Shown here piece after piece: positions 13,086 through 19,644 of a DNA stretch of 19,644 nucleotides (position 1 is the stretch's first letter; each line of letters starts with the position of its first letter). The notes under the pieces are model-generated. The model did no database searches. It was not told the DNA's origin and was given only the letters and a program-made list of their open reading frames with translations. The translations under genes were made by a program, and so were the position numbers. The stretch comes from CAZYMF01 sp964648215. Its GTDB lineage: Bacteria; Desulfobacterota; Binatia; HRBIN30; JACQVA1. Where the stretch lies: NCBI GenBank assembly GCA_964648215.1, contig CAZYMF010000082.1, forward strand, positions 1 to 19,644. Direction: 5' to 3'.

Positions 13086-14675
13086 TCACTTCCAGCCGCG
13101 CGGGTTGGCGAAGAAATCGTTCTCCCAGGCTTCGATCATCCCACGCAGCCGCTTGTCCTCGTCGGGATGGCGGGTGGCGACGTTGTACGACTCGCCGGGG
13201 TCGAGGCGCAGGTCGTAGAGCATCGGGAAGTCCGCGAGTAGCTTGATCGTCCGGCCGGTCTTCGGGTCGGTGTAGGTGTAGGCGGCGGCGCGCGAGCCGG
13301 CGAGGGTGCTGGGGTCGTCGTACGGCACCGGCCAGTAGTAGCGGTTCGTGTAGCGGTAGTACTTCCACGGCCCGGCGCGCACCCCGTCGATCACCTTGTC
13401 GTGAAAGAAGAACAGGGCGTCGTGCGGGCTGGCGGTCTCGTGGCCACTGATCAGACCCCAGATGTCACGACCGTCGATGATACGGTCCGACGGCAGGCCG
13501 AGGCCGGCCAACGCCAGCAGCGTCGGGAAGAAGTCGATGTTCATGGCGGGGGCATCCACCTGCGTTCCCGCCGGCACCGTCCCCGGCCAGGAGGCGATCA
13601 TGGGCACGCGCTGGCCGCCCTCGAACGCCATACCCTTGCGGCCGCGCAGCCCCTCGGAGCTGCCCTCGAACCAGGGACCGTTGTCGCTGGTGAACAGCAC
13701 CAGTGTGTTGTCGCGCAGGCCGTCGGCCTCGATCGCCTTGACGATTTCGCCGACGCTCCAGTCGAGCTCCTCGGCCGCGTCGCCGAAGGGCCCCGCCGCC
13801 GACTTGCCCTTGAAGCTCTTGGACGGGAAGAACGGCTGGTGCACGTCCTTCTCGGCCACGTAGAGGAAGAAGGGCCGGTCCTTGTGCGCATCGATGAACC
13901 CGACCGCGGCCTTGGTCAGGTCCGCGGTCAGGTGCTCCTGATCGAGCCCGATATTGGGCGTGAGCTCCCTGTCGTTGCGCCAGTAGGAGACGGGAAACTC
14001 GTCGTTGGAGTGGGGCATGCCCTCGAAGAAATCGAAGCCGTGTCGCGTCGGCAGAAAGCGGCGATCGTGGGAAAAGTCGCCCAGGTGCCACTTGCCGACC
14101 ATGCCGGTGGCGTAGCCGGCCACCTTGAGCGCCTCGGCGATGGTGATCTCCGAGTCCGGCAGCCCGTCGACGAACGAGTCGTGGAACTCCGACATGCCCA
14201 GCCGCGTCGCCGTCCGCGCGAGCGCCAGGCTGATCCGGTTCGAAAGCGAGATCTCGCTGGCGAAGATGATGTAGCTCACACCGGTGCGCACCGGATAGCG
14301 TCCGGTGAGCAGGCCGGCGCGCGACGGCGAGCAGATCGAGGCGCTGGCGTAGAAGTTCGTGAAGCGCACGCCCTGCTGCGCCAGGCGATCGATGTTCGGC
14401 GTGCGGATCGCCTTGGTGCCGTAGGCCTCGATGTCGCCGTAACCCAGGTCGTCGGCGAGGATGAGAACCAAGTTCGGCTGCCGCGCCGGTTGCTTGCCGC
14501 TGGGCTTCACCACCGCGGCCACCGGCTGTGCGTCCTTCACCGGATCGGTGAACGGTGCCGGATCGATGTCCGCGCGCAAACCCGGCACGATCCGCGGCCT
14601 TCCGGAGAACAGGAGCCACCAGCCGGCGCAGGCCAGCACGGCAACGATCACCACCCAGCCAATGAACCTAGCCAT
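13086..14675 (-). CDS. Membrane-anchored sulfatase (arylsulfatase family)
   Basis: 529 residues. A type I sulfatase that hydrolyses sulfate esters with a formylglycine made from a Cys. The signature CSPSRAGLLTGRYPVRTG starts at Cys115, with Arg119 in place, matching C-x-P-S-R. Metal ligands Asp75 and Asp76 lie in LILADDLGYGD; KWHLGD and SDNGPWFEG are further family motifs. The N-terminus has one membrane helix (about 5-23) without a clear cleavage site, so the enzyme is probably anchored facing the periplasm. No formylglycine-generating enzyme is in the window. It follows murJ on the same strand after 153 bp and probably has its own promoter. The natural substrate (aryl, carbohydrate or choline sulfate) cannot be assigned from the sequence. 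Confidence 0.93.
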   Translation of the reverse strand: MARFIGWVVIVAVLACAGWWLLFSGRPRIVPGLRADIDPAPFTDPVKDAQPVAAVVKPSGKQPARQPNLVLILADDLGYGDIEAYGTKAIRTPNIDRLAQQGVRFTNFYASASICSPSRAGLLTGRYPVRTGVSYIIFASEISLSNRISLALARTATRLGMSEFHDSFVDGLPDSEITIAEALKVAGYATGMVGKWHLGDFSHDRRFLPTRHGFDFFEGMPHSNDEFPVSYWRNDRELTPNIGLDQEHLTADLTKAAVGFIDAHKDRPFFLYVAEKDVHQPFFPSKSFKGKSAAGPFGDAAEELDWSVGEIVKAIEADGLRDNTLVLFTSDNGPWFEGSSEGLRGRKGMAFEGGQRVPMIASWPGTVPAGTQVDAPAMNIDFFPTLLALAGLGLPSDRIIDGRDIWGLISGHETASPHDALFFFHDKVIDGVRAGPWKYYRYTNRYYWPVPYDDPSTLAGSRAAAYTYTDPKTGRTIKLLADFPMLYDLRLDPGESYNVATRHPDEDKRLRGMIEAWENDFFANPRGWK

Positions 14676-14828
14676 GCGGGCCGGTTATCAAAGTGAAGCC
14701 GGTTTGACGAGATCAGACGGCAGGCCGGCCGATGACCGCCGACGGGCAGGGCACGGAGGCTCCGCGCCACCTTTCCTTCGCGCCGAGTCCGTAGACCAGG
14801 GCTGCAGTCGCCTCCGGCTGGTGAGCTG

Positions 14829-16439
14829 TCAGGCGCTTTCCCGGCGCCGGCGCACGCGCCGCAGAACGCGTTGCAGCGCCTCGCGCATGGCGTCGTCGCC
14901 GACGCTCATCGTACCCGCGAAGACGATGCCGCCGAAGAGCAGCCCGCTGGTCGCGAGCACCGCCAGAGCGCCGGCGGTCGTGTGCGCGGCGGCGGCGGCC
15001 ACCACCGCGTGGGCCGCGGCCGCGGCGACCAGCGCGATGCCGCCCGCCCGCGATCCGGTGGCCAGCAGGCGGCCGAGATCGGGCGCGCCGTGCAGCCAGC
15101 GGGCGAGCAGCAGCGTGGCCAGCGCGTTGACGCTCATGCCGATGACGCCGGCGGCCGCAATGCCGAGAACCCCGAAGGCCCTGCCCATGGCGAGGTAGAG
15201 GGGAATCGCCGCCACCGCGACGACGGTGCCCAGCACCATCGGCCGCCAGGTGTCGCCACGCGCGTAGAAGGCGCGCGCCGCGATCTGCTGCGCGATCCAC
15301 GCCGGCACCGCCAGCGCCATCAACGCCAGGATCGCGGCCACGCTCGCGGTGTCCGCGGCCTTGAAGGCGCCGTGCTGGTACATCACCACCACCAACGGTC
15401 GCGCCAGGACGACGAAGCCGGCGGCGCCGAACAGCGCGAGCACGACTCCGACCTGCAGGGTGCGCAAGACGACGCGGTTGAGCTCGTCGAGGCGCTCCTC
15501 CGCCCACAGCCGCGACAGCGTCGGTAGCGCCGCCGCGGCGATCGCCTGGCCCACGACGGCCACCGGCACCAGCATCAACCGGCGCGCGTAGCCGAGGTGG
15601 GCGACCGTGCCGGCGCCGAGCAGCGCGCCGAACCAGCGGCCGTACCACTCGTCGACCGTGAGCAGGGTCTGCCCCAGCATCAGCGGCGCCGCGATCAGCA
15701 GATAGGCAAGAAAGGTGCGGTCGGTCGGCGCGATCCGCAGCCGCACGCGCACGCGGCCACGGGCATCGAGCAGCGGCGCCAGCAGCGGACCGAGCACGGC
15801 GCCGACCAGCGCGCCCCAGGCAAAGCCCTCGACGCCGACGCTCAGGCGCGGCGCGAGAAACAGCCCGCCGAGGATGATGCCGCCGTTGTAGAGCAGCGGC
15901 GCCGCGGCCGAGGGGCCGAAGCGGTTGCGCGCCAGCAGCGTGGCGTTGACGATGCCGCCGGCGACGAAGCAGATCTGCGCCGGCAGCACGATGCGGGTCA
16001 GGTGCGCCGTCAACGCCTGCGTCGGCGGCGTGAAGTCGGGGAACTGCAGCCGCACCAGCGGCTCCGCCCACCACCACAGCGCCGCGGTCGCCAGCACCGA
16101 GACGACCCCGAGCGTGCCCAGCACGGTGGCCAGCAGGCGGTCCGCCGCCGCGTCCTCGCCGCGGGTGAGGTGACGCGTGTAGATCGGCAGAAAGGCGATC
16201 GACAGCGCCCCCCCCGCCAGCAGATAGTTGAGCAGATCGGGGATCTGAAAGGCGGCGTAGTAGGCGTCGGTCGAAGCGCCGGCGCCGACGCGATAGGCGA
16301 GCAGGGCCTCGCGGGCGTAGCCGAGCACGCGCGAGAGCAGGACGCTGGTCGCCAGCATGGCGGCGGCCGCGCCCAGCCGCGTTCCCTCCGATGCCCTCGG
16401 CCTCCCGTCGTCCGCCACCCGCTGCGCCTCCGCGCGCAT
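14829..16439 (-). CDS. murJ: Lipid II flippase MurJ
   Basis: 536 residues with about 14 hydrophobic segments. It moves lipid-linked peptidoglycan precursor across the cytoplasmic membrane (MOP superfamily). The N-terminal signature LLSRVLGYAREALLAYRVG (Arg37 and Arg43), followed by STDAYYAAFQIPDLLNYLLAGGALSIAFLP, and VVMYQHGAFKAADT and QIAARAFYARGDTWRPM later on, are all typical. The 'RRL.AEG' seen in E. coli reads NYLLAGG here, so one of the arginines known in the E. coli cavity is missing, as in many other phyla. The Arg-rich C-terminus (RRVRRRRES) is cytoplasmic. The start at 16439 lies 37 bp after the fhs stop on the same strand, so the two are probably co-transcribed. The first 25 or so residues are non-conserved, and a later start is possible. 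Confidence 0.95.
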   Translation of the reverse strand: MRAEAQRVADDGRPRASEGTRLGAAAAMLATSVLLSRVLGYAREALLAYRVGAGASTDAYYAAFQIPDLLNYLLAGGALSIAFLPIYTRHLTRGEDAAADRLLATVLGTLGVVSVLATAALWWWAEPLVRLQFPDFTPPTQALTAHLTRIVLPAQICFVAGGIVNATLLARNRFGPSAAAPLLYNGGIILGGLFLAPRLSVGVEGFAWGALVGAVLGPLLAPLLDARGRVRVRLRIAPTDRTFLAYLLIAAPLMLGQTLLTVDEWYGRWFGALLGAGTVAHLGYARRLMLVPVAVVGQAIAAAALPTLSRLWAEERLDELNRVVLRTLQVGVVLALFGAAGFVVLARPLVVVMYQHGAFKAADTASVAAILALMALAVPAWIAQQIAARAFYARGDTWRPMVLGTVVAVAAIPLYLAMGRAFGVLGIAAAGVIGMSVNALATLLLARWLHGAPDLGRLLATGSRAGGIALVAAAAAHAVVAAAAAHTTAGALAVLATSGLLFGGIVFAGTMSVGDDAMREALQRVLRRVRRRRESA

Positions 16440-16476
16440 TATGCACGAATGACGGCCGGGAGAAGAACGCGGGACC

Positions 16477-18135
16477 TCAGGCCAGGCCGACGATGGTGTC
16501 GCCCCGCAGGTCGATGGCTTCCGCGCGCGGCCGCCGCGGCAGGCCGGGCATGCGCAGGATGTCGCCGGTCAGCACCACCAGAAATCCGGCGCCGGCGTTG
16601 ATCTGGATGCGGCGCACGGTGACGTCGAAGTCGGTCGGCCGGCCGCGCCGGTGCGGGTCGTCGGAGAGCGAGCTCTGCGTCTTGGCGATGCACACCGGCA
16701 GCGTCTCGAAGCCGAGGCGGCGGACGTCGTCCAGATCGCGCTCGGCCGCGGCGGTCAGCACCACGTCGCGGGCGCCGTACATCTTCTGCGCCACGGCGCG
16801 GATCTTCTCCGGCACCGGCTGCTTCCAGTCGTAGAGCGGGCGGAAGGGCCGGCCGCTCTTCTCCGCGTGCGCCATCACCGTGCGGGCGAGATCGAGGGCT
16901 CCCGCACCGCCGCGGGCGTAGTGATCCGAGACCGCAAACGGAACGCCGCTCTCGGCACAGCGGCGCCGCACGACGTCGACCTCCGCCGGCGTGTCGCCGG
17001 CGAACAGATTGAGCGCCACCACCGGCACCTCGCCGAAGTGGCGAATGCTCTCGACGTGCTTGTCCAGGTTGGGCAGGCCACCGGCCACCGCGGCGGGGTT
17101 GGGCTCGCCCAGGTCGGGCAGGGCCACGCCGCCGTGCATCTTGAGCGCGCGGATGGTCGCCACCAGAACCACCGCCGCCGTGTCCAGGCCCGCCGAGACG
17201 CACTTGATGTCGAAGAATTTCTCCGCCCCGAGATCGAAGCCGAAGCCGGCCTCGGTGATGGCCCAGTCGGCCAGATGCAGGGCCGTGCGCGTGGCCAGCA
17301 CGCTGTTGCAGCCGTGGGCGATGTTGGCGAACGGGCCGCCGTGGATCAGCGCCGGTGTGCCGGCCAGGGTTTGCACCAGGTTCGGCCGCAACGCGTCGCG
17401 CAGCAACGCCAGCATGGCGCCCGTGGCCGAGAGCTGACCGGCGGTGACCGGCTGTCCTTCGCCGGTGAACGCAACCAGGGTGCGGTCCAGGCGCGCGCGC
17501 AGGTCGTCGACGCCGTCCGCCAGGCAGAGCATCGCCATCACCTCGGAGGCGGCGGTGATGTCGAAGCCGGTCTCGCGCGGCACGCCCTGCTGGGCGCCGC
17601 CGAGACCGACGATGACGTTGCGCAAGGCGCGATCGTTGACGTCGAGCACCCGCCGCCACAGAACGCGGCGCGGGTCGATGCCGAGGCGGTTGCCGAAGTA
17701 GACGTGGTTGTCGATCATGGCCGCGAGCAGGTTGTGCGCCGCGGTGACGGCGTGGAAGTCGCCGGTGAAGTGCAAGTTGATGCGGTCGGCCGGCGTCACC
17801 TGGCTGGCGCCGCCGCCGGTGGCGCCGCCCTTCATCCCCATGCACGGGCCGAGGGAGGGCTCGCGCAACGCCAGACAGACCGACTCGCCCAGGCGGCGCA
17901 AGGCGTCGGCCAGGCCGATGCTGGTGGTCGTCTTGCCTTCGCCGGCCGGCGTCGGCGTGATCGCCGACACCAGCAGCAGACGAGACGCCCCGGGGCGAGC
18001 ACGGGGACGGGCGAGCACGGCGAGGGGAATCTTGGCGGCTTCGTGTCCGTACGGATACAGATCTGCGGCCGCCAGGCCGAGCTCGGCGGCAACGGCGGCA
18101 ATCGGACGCGGATCGGCGGGCAGATTGTTCGGCAT
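16477..18135 (-). CDS. fhs: Formate-tetrahydrofolate ligase
   Basis: 552 residues from the ATG at 18135 (family about 555). It joins formate to tetrahydrofolate with ATP to give 10-formyl-THF in the cytoplasm, in one-carbon metabolism. Landmarks: P-loop PTPAGEGKTT (61-70), LREPSLGPCMGMKGGATGGG, INLHFTGDFHAVTAAHNLL, GGPFANIAHGCNS, TEAGFGFDLGAEKFFDIKC, and C-terminal MPGLPRRP. The start is ambiguous. AGGAGG at 18147-18152 stands 11 bp before this ATG; in-frame ATGs at 18174 and 18225 would add 13 or 30 residues, the former closer to the N-terminal length of the Moorella enzyme. murJ follows 37 bp downstream. Alone it does not imply the Wood-Ljungdahl pathway, because many heterotrophs use it to assimilate or release formate. 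Confidence 0.96.
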   Translation of the reverse strand: MPNNLPADPRPIAAVAAELGLAAADLYPYGHEAAKIPLAVLARPRARPGASRLLLVSAITPTPAGEGKTTTSIGLADALRRLGESVCLALREPSLGPCMGMKGGATGGGASQVTPADRINLHFTGDFHAVTAAHNLLAAMIDNHVYFGNRLGIDPRRVLWRRVLDVNDRALRNVIVGLGGAQQGVPRETGFDITAASEVMAMLCLADGVDDLRARLDRTLVAFTGEGQPVTAGQLSATGAMLALLRDALRPNLVQTLAGTPALIHGGPFANIAHGCNSVLATRTALHLADWAITEAGFGFDLGAEKFFDIKCVSAGLDTAAVVLVATIRALKMHGGVALPDLGEPNPAAVAGGLPNLDKHVESIRHFGEVPVVALNLFAGDTPAEVDVVRRRCAESGVPFAVSDHYARGGAGALDLARTVMAHAEKSGRPFRPLYDWKQPVPEKIRAVAQKMYGARDVVLTAAAERDLDDVRRLGFETLPVCIAKTQSSLSDDPHRRGRPTDFDVTVRRIQINAGAGFLVVLTGDILRMPGLPRRPRAEAIDLRGDTIVGLA

Positions 18136-18255
18136 GACGGCCGTGGCCTCCTGTGCGTCTGCTTCATCCCCCATCGCCGCCCCCGATTTCAACCCGTGCG
18201 GGTCCGACGCCGCCGGCTTTTGCATAGCCGGCCATTCCTCGGGTAAAGATTAATG

Positions 18256-18284
18256 TTGACGCAGACCAACCCTACAGTTACCTT
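18256..18284 (+). promoter_or_regulatory. Promoter of the DUF4326 fusion gene, nearly leaderless
   Basis: TTGACG (18256-18261), a 17-bp spacer and TACCTT (18279-18284) place the transcript start about 5 bp before the ATG at 18296, and no Shine-Dalgarno sequence is present. The -10 match is only TAnnnT. Confidence 0.38.
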
Positions 18285-18295
18285 ATGGCGTCCCG

Positions 18296-19063
18296 ATGAG
18301 TAGCCGCATTCACATTCTCGATCACGACACGTCCGCCCTGATCGCGCGTCGGGTACGTGCCCAGTTTCGGCGCTGCTGGTTGAACGCCGCCCGCGCCGTG
18401 CAGCTTCTCGGCGAAGACGCGCGTTACGTCGAGGGATGGGTCTTGGTCAACCCGTCCTCGCCGACCGTGTTCGAGCACGGCTGGTGCGAGGTGAGCGGCA
18501 AGATCGTCGACCCGAGCTACACCCCGTACGTCAGCACCCTCGCTCCCCCGCAGGTGTACTACCCCGGGGTCCGTTACGAGCCGCGGGCGGCGGCCCTCGC
18601 CGTGGCGGATCGCAAGTTGCCCCTGGCCTGGTCGCGCGATGACGAGCACTACCGGGACGCTTTCGAGCTGGCCTGGCGCGACGCGGCGCGTCGCGTCCCG
18701 GCCACGCCGCTGCCGCGGACACGCGTAGTTCATTGCCGGCGGGAGCCGACGGACCTCTTCATCGGCCGCCCGTCGAAGTGGGGGAGCCCGTTTCACCTCG
18801 GGCGCGACGGCAACGCCGGGGAGATCGTCGAGAAGTTCCGCCGCTGGCTGCTGCGCCATCCCAATCTCTTGAACGAGGTCCGGACTCTGCGCGGCAAGGT
18901 GCTCGGCTGCGATTGTCCCCCCGAGCCCTGTCACGGCGACGTGCTCGCCGAGCTCGCGGACCTCGGCCACGAGATCCTCCCGGTTCGGCCGGTGACCAAG
19001 GAGGCCCCTCCCCATATCGCGTTCGGCGCCGGCGGCGGCTCCTTCGACGAAGCGGAAGCCTGA
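18296..19063 (+). CDS. Two-domain protein: Cys/His/Asp domain plus DUF4326
   Basis: 255 residues with no signal peptide or membrane segment, so cytoplasmic. Residues 144-225 match the DUF4326 family: VVHCRREPTDLFIGRPSKWGSPF (145-166) and LGCDCPPEPCHGDVLAEL (203-220) are its two conserved blocks, with a Cys/His cluster (Cys205, Cys207, Cys212, His213) that could bind metal. The function of DUF4326 is not known to me. The N-terminal part (about 1-130) has CWLNA (Cys27), FEHGWCEV (His61) and KIVDPSY (Asp72), in the order and spacing of a papain/transglutaminase-like Cys-His-Asp site; this is inferred by eye. Small proteins of either type are common in phages and mobile regions, but no phage gene is near. 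The gene is divergent from fhs. Confidence 0.8.
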   Translation: MSSRIHILDHDTSALIARRVRAQFRRCWLNAARAVQLLGEDARYVEGWVLVNPSSPTVFEHGWCEVSGKIVDPSYTPYVSTLAPPQVYYPGVRYEPRAAALAVADRKLPLAWSRDDEHYRDAFELAWRDAARRVPATPLPRTRVVHCRREPTDLFIGRPSKWGSPFHLGRDGNAGEIVEKFRRWLLRHPNLLNEVRTLRGKVLGCDCPPEPCHGDVLAELADLGHEILPVRPVTKEAPPHIAFGAGGGSFDEAEA

Positions 19064-19067
19064 GCCG

Positions 19068-19088
19068 CAATGCCGGTAACCGGCATTG
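19068..19088. promoter_or_regulatory. 21-bp palindrome over the -35 of the ferritin-like gene
   Basis: CAATGCCGGT (19068-19077) and ACCGGCATTG (19079-19088) are perfect 10-bp reverse complements around a single A. The right arm ends inside TTGACT (19086-19091), which with TAGCGT (19109-19114) makes a TTGAC-N17-TAnnnT promoter for the gene at 19178. Such overlap is typical of a repressor operator. It starts 4 bp after the preceding stop codon, so it may also act as a hairpin on that transcript, although no T-run follows. Confidence 0.55.
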
Positions 19089-19123
19089 ACTGGGCTTTGG
19101 CCGCGGTTTAGCGTGGCGAGCAT

Positions 19124-19146
19124 ATCACCAAGTCTACTCGGGTGAT
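19124..19146. promoter_or_regulatory. Second inverted repeat in the ferritin-like gene leader
   Basis: ATCACC (19124-19129) and GGTGAT (19141-19146) are reverse complements 11 bp apart, just downstream of the predicted transcript start near 19121. It could be a second operator or a small leader hairpin. The arms are short and chance is possible. Confidence 0.3.
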
Positions 19147-19177
19147 TGCTGCGCCCGACGACGAGAGGAGCAACCGT

Positions 19178-19644
19178 ATGGCCAGTACCGCCGACCTCAC
19201 TCGGCCGGGCGACCGCGTCGACGCCGAGCTCGAGACCATCCTCACTTCCTTCGACACCAACTACGCCTGGAACTACGGCAGCGTGAAGGCCGGCCTGCGC
19301 GACCTCTACGAGAAGGCCAAGCGCGAGCAGTGGAACGGCACCGACAAGCTCGCGTGGGAGACGCCCGTCGATCCCGAGGGCGAGATCATCCCCCAGAGCT
19401 TCAACCCGCTGGAGGATTACGGGCCGTACAAGAAGCTCGACGCCAAAGGCGTCGCCCGCTTCCGCCACGCCAATATCTCGTGGCAGCTGTCGCAGTTCAT
19501 GCACGGCGAGCAGGGCGCGCTCATCGTCGCCTCGCAGCTGACCGGCGCGGTGCCGTGGATGGACGCCAAGTACTACGCCGCCACCCAGACCATGGACGAG
19601 GCGCGCCACGTCGAGGTGTTCAGCCGCTACCTGCGCGAGAAGCT
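19178..19644 (+). CDS. Ferritin-like diiron protein, N-terminal part (runs off window)
   Basis: The frame is open from the ATG at 19178 to the last base, giving 155 residues without a stop. GAGAGGAG at 19163-19170 is a strong ribosome binding site 7 bp before the ATG. WQLSQFMHGEQGALIVASQL (102-121) carries Glu111, and TMDEARHVEVFSRYL (138-152) carries the Glu141-x-x-His144 pair. Together these give the first half of a four-helix diiron site of the R2/AurF-like ferritin superfamily; the second E-x-x-H must lie beyond the window. The N-terminal LAWETPVDPEG is typical of a group of such proteins in actinobacteria and uncultured proteobacteria. Possible roles are oxygenase or desaturase chemistry or iron handling. 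Dyads in the upstream region suggest control by a repressor. Confidence 0.85.
   Translation, partial: MASTADLTRPGDRVDAELETILTSFDTNYAWNYGSVKAGLRDLYEKAKREQWNGTDKLAWETPVDPEGEIIPQSFNPLEDYGPYKKLDAKGVARFRHANISWQLSQFMHGEQGALIVASQLTGAVPWMDAKYYAATQTMDEARHVEVFSRYLREK

Noticed and set aside
11357..13246. 629-codon plus-strand frame over the regulator and desaturase
   Set aside because: It is a frame-shifted shadow rich in Arg, Ala and Pro, and the three histidine boxes are in the other frame.
14713..16446. 577-codon minus-strand frame over murJ
   Set aside because: Its translation is Arg/Gly-rich without hydrophobic segments, whereas the overlapping frame gives a textbook MurJ.
18278..19609. 443-codon minus-strand frame
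   Set aside because: It is antisense to the DUF4326 fusion and the ferritin-like gene, both of which have domain support.
1..19644. CRISPR arrays, tRNA genes, rRNA, insertion sequences
   Set aside because: I saw no regularly spaced repeats, tRNA-like T-loop/anticodon patterns, rRNA blocks, transposase motifs or paired terminal repeats on reading both strands by eye.

Overview
The window is about two-thirds G+C, with tightly packed bacterial genes, a Gram-negative style gene content (exosortase system, MurJ, membrane-anchored sulfatase, DUF2333) and several genes typical of large free-living soil or water bacteria (PaaX-like regulator, class III CoA-transferase, copper amine oxidase relative, ferritin-like diiron protein). 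It fits an uncultured deltaproteobacteria-grade lineage such as Binatota, but that placement is a guess from style and content; no marker gene settles it. I saw no rRNA, tRNA, CRISPR array, transposase or phage module.

Layout: (1) 101-3958, plus strand: three exported or membrane-anchored proteins: an alpha/beta hydrolase, a divergent copper amine oxidase relative that appears to lack the HxH copper ligands, and a membrane-anchored beta-propeller-like protein. (2) 3967-6284, minus strand: an exosortase E/CPBP protease fusion and, upstream of it, a 57-residue VPEID-CTERM protein. In front of the small gene sit a good sigma-54 (-24/-12) promoter match, a hairpin leader and, further upstream, a 22-bp inverted repeat that could bind an enhancer-binding protein. 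(3) 6285-7508, plus: CaiB/BaiF CoA-transferase. (4) 7634-10997, minus: DUF2333 protein, a 32-residue one-helix membrane peptide, MgtE magnesium channel and ThiD kinase, the last two overlapping by 4 bp. (5) 11130-13013, plus: PaaX-like regulator and fatty-acid desaturase, a likely operon. (6) 13086-18135, minus: formate-tetrahydrofolate ligase, lipid II flippase MurJ, and an anchored sulfatase. (7) 18296-19644, plus: a two-domain protein (Cys/His/Asp domain plus DUF4326) and the first 155 residues of a ferritin-like diiron protein that runs off the window and has a palindrome over its putative -35 box.

The most interesting unit is region 2. The exosortase E/VPEID-CTERM pairing is a known annotation class, but here the substrate is almost nothing except a signal peptide plus the sorting signal, so the product of processing would be a peptide of a few residues. 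The sequence also suggests sigma-54 control of that gene. Second is the amine-oxidase-fold protein with its active site rebuilt. Third is the Cys/His/Asp-DUF4326 fusion. Three plus-strand genes share a TTGAC-N17-TAnnnT promoter pattern, and two of them would give leaderless or nearly leaderless mRNAs.
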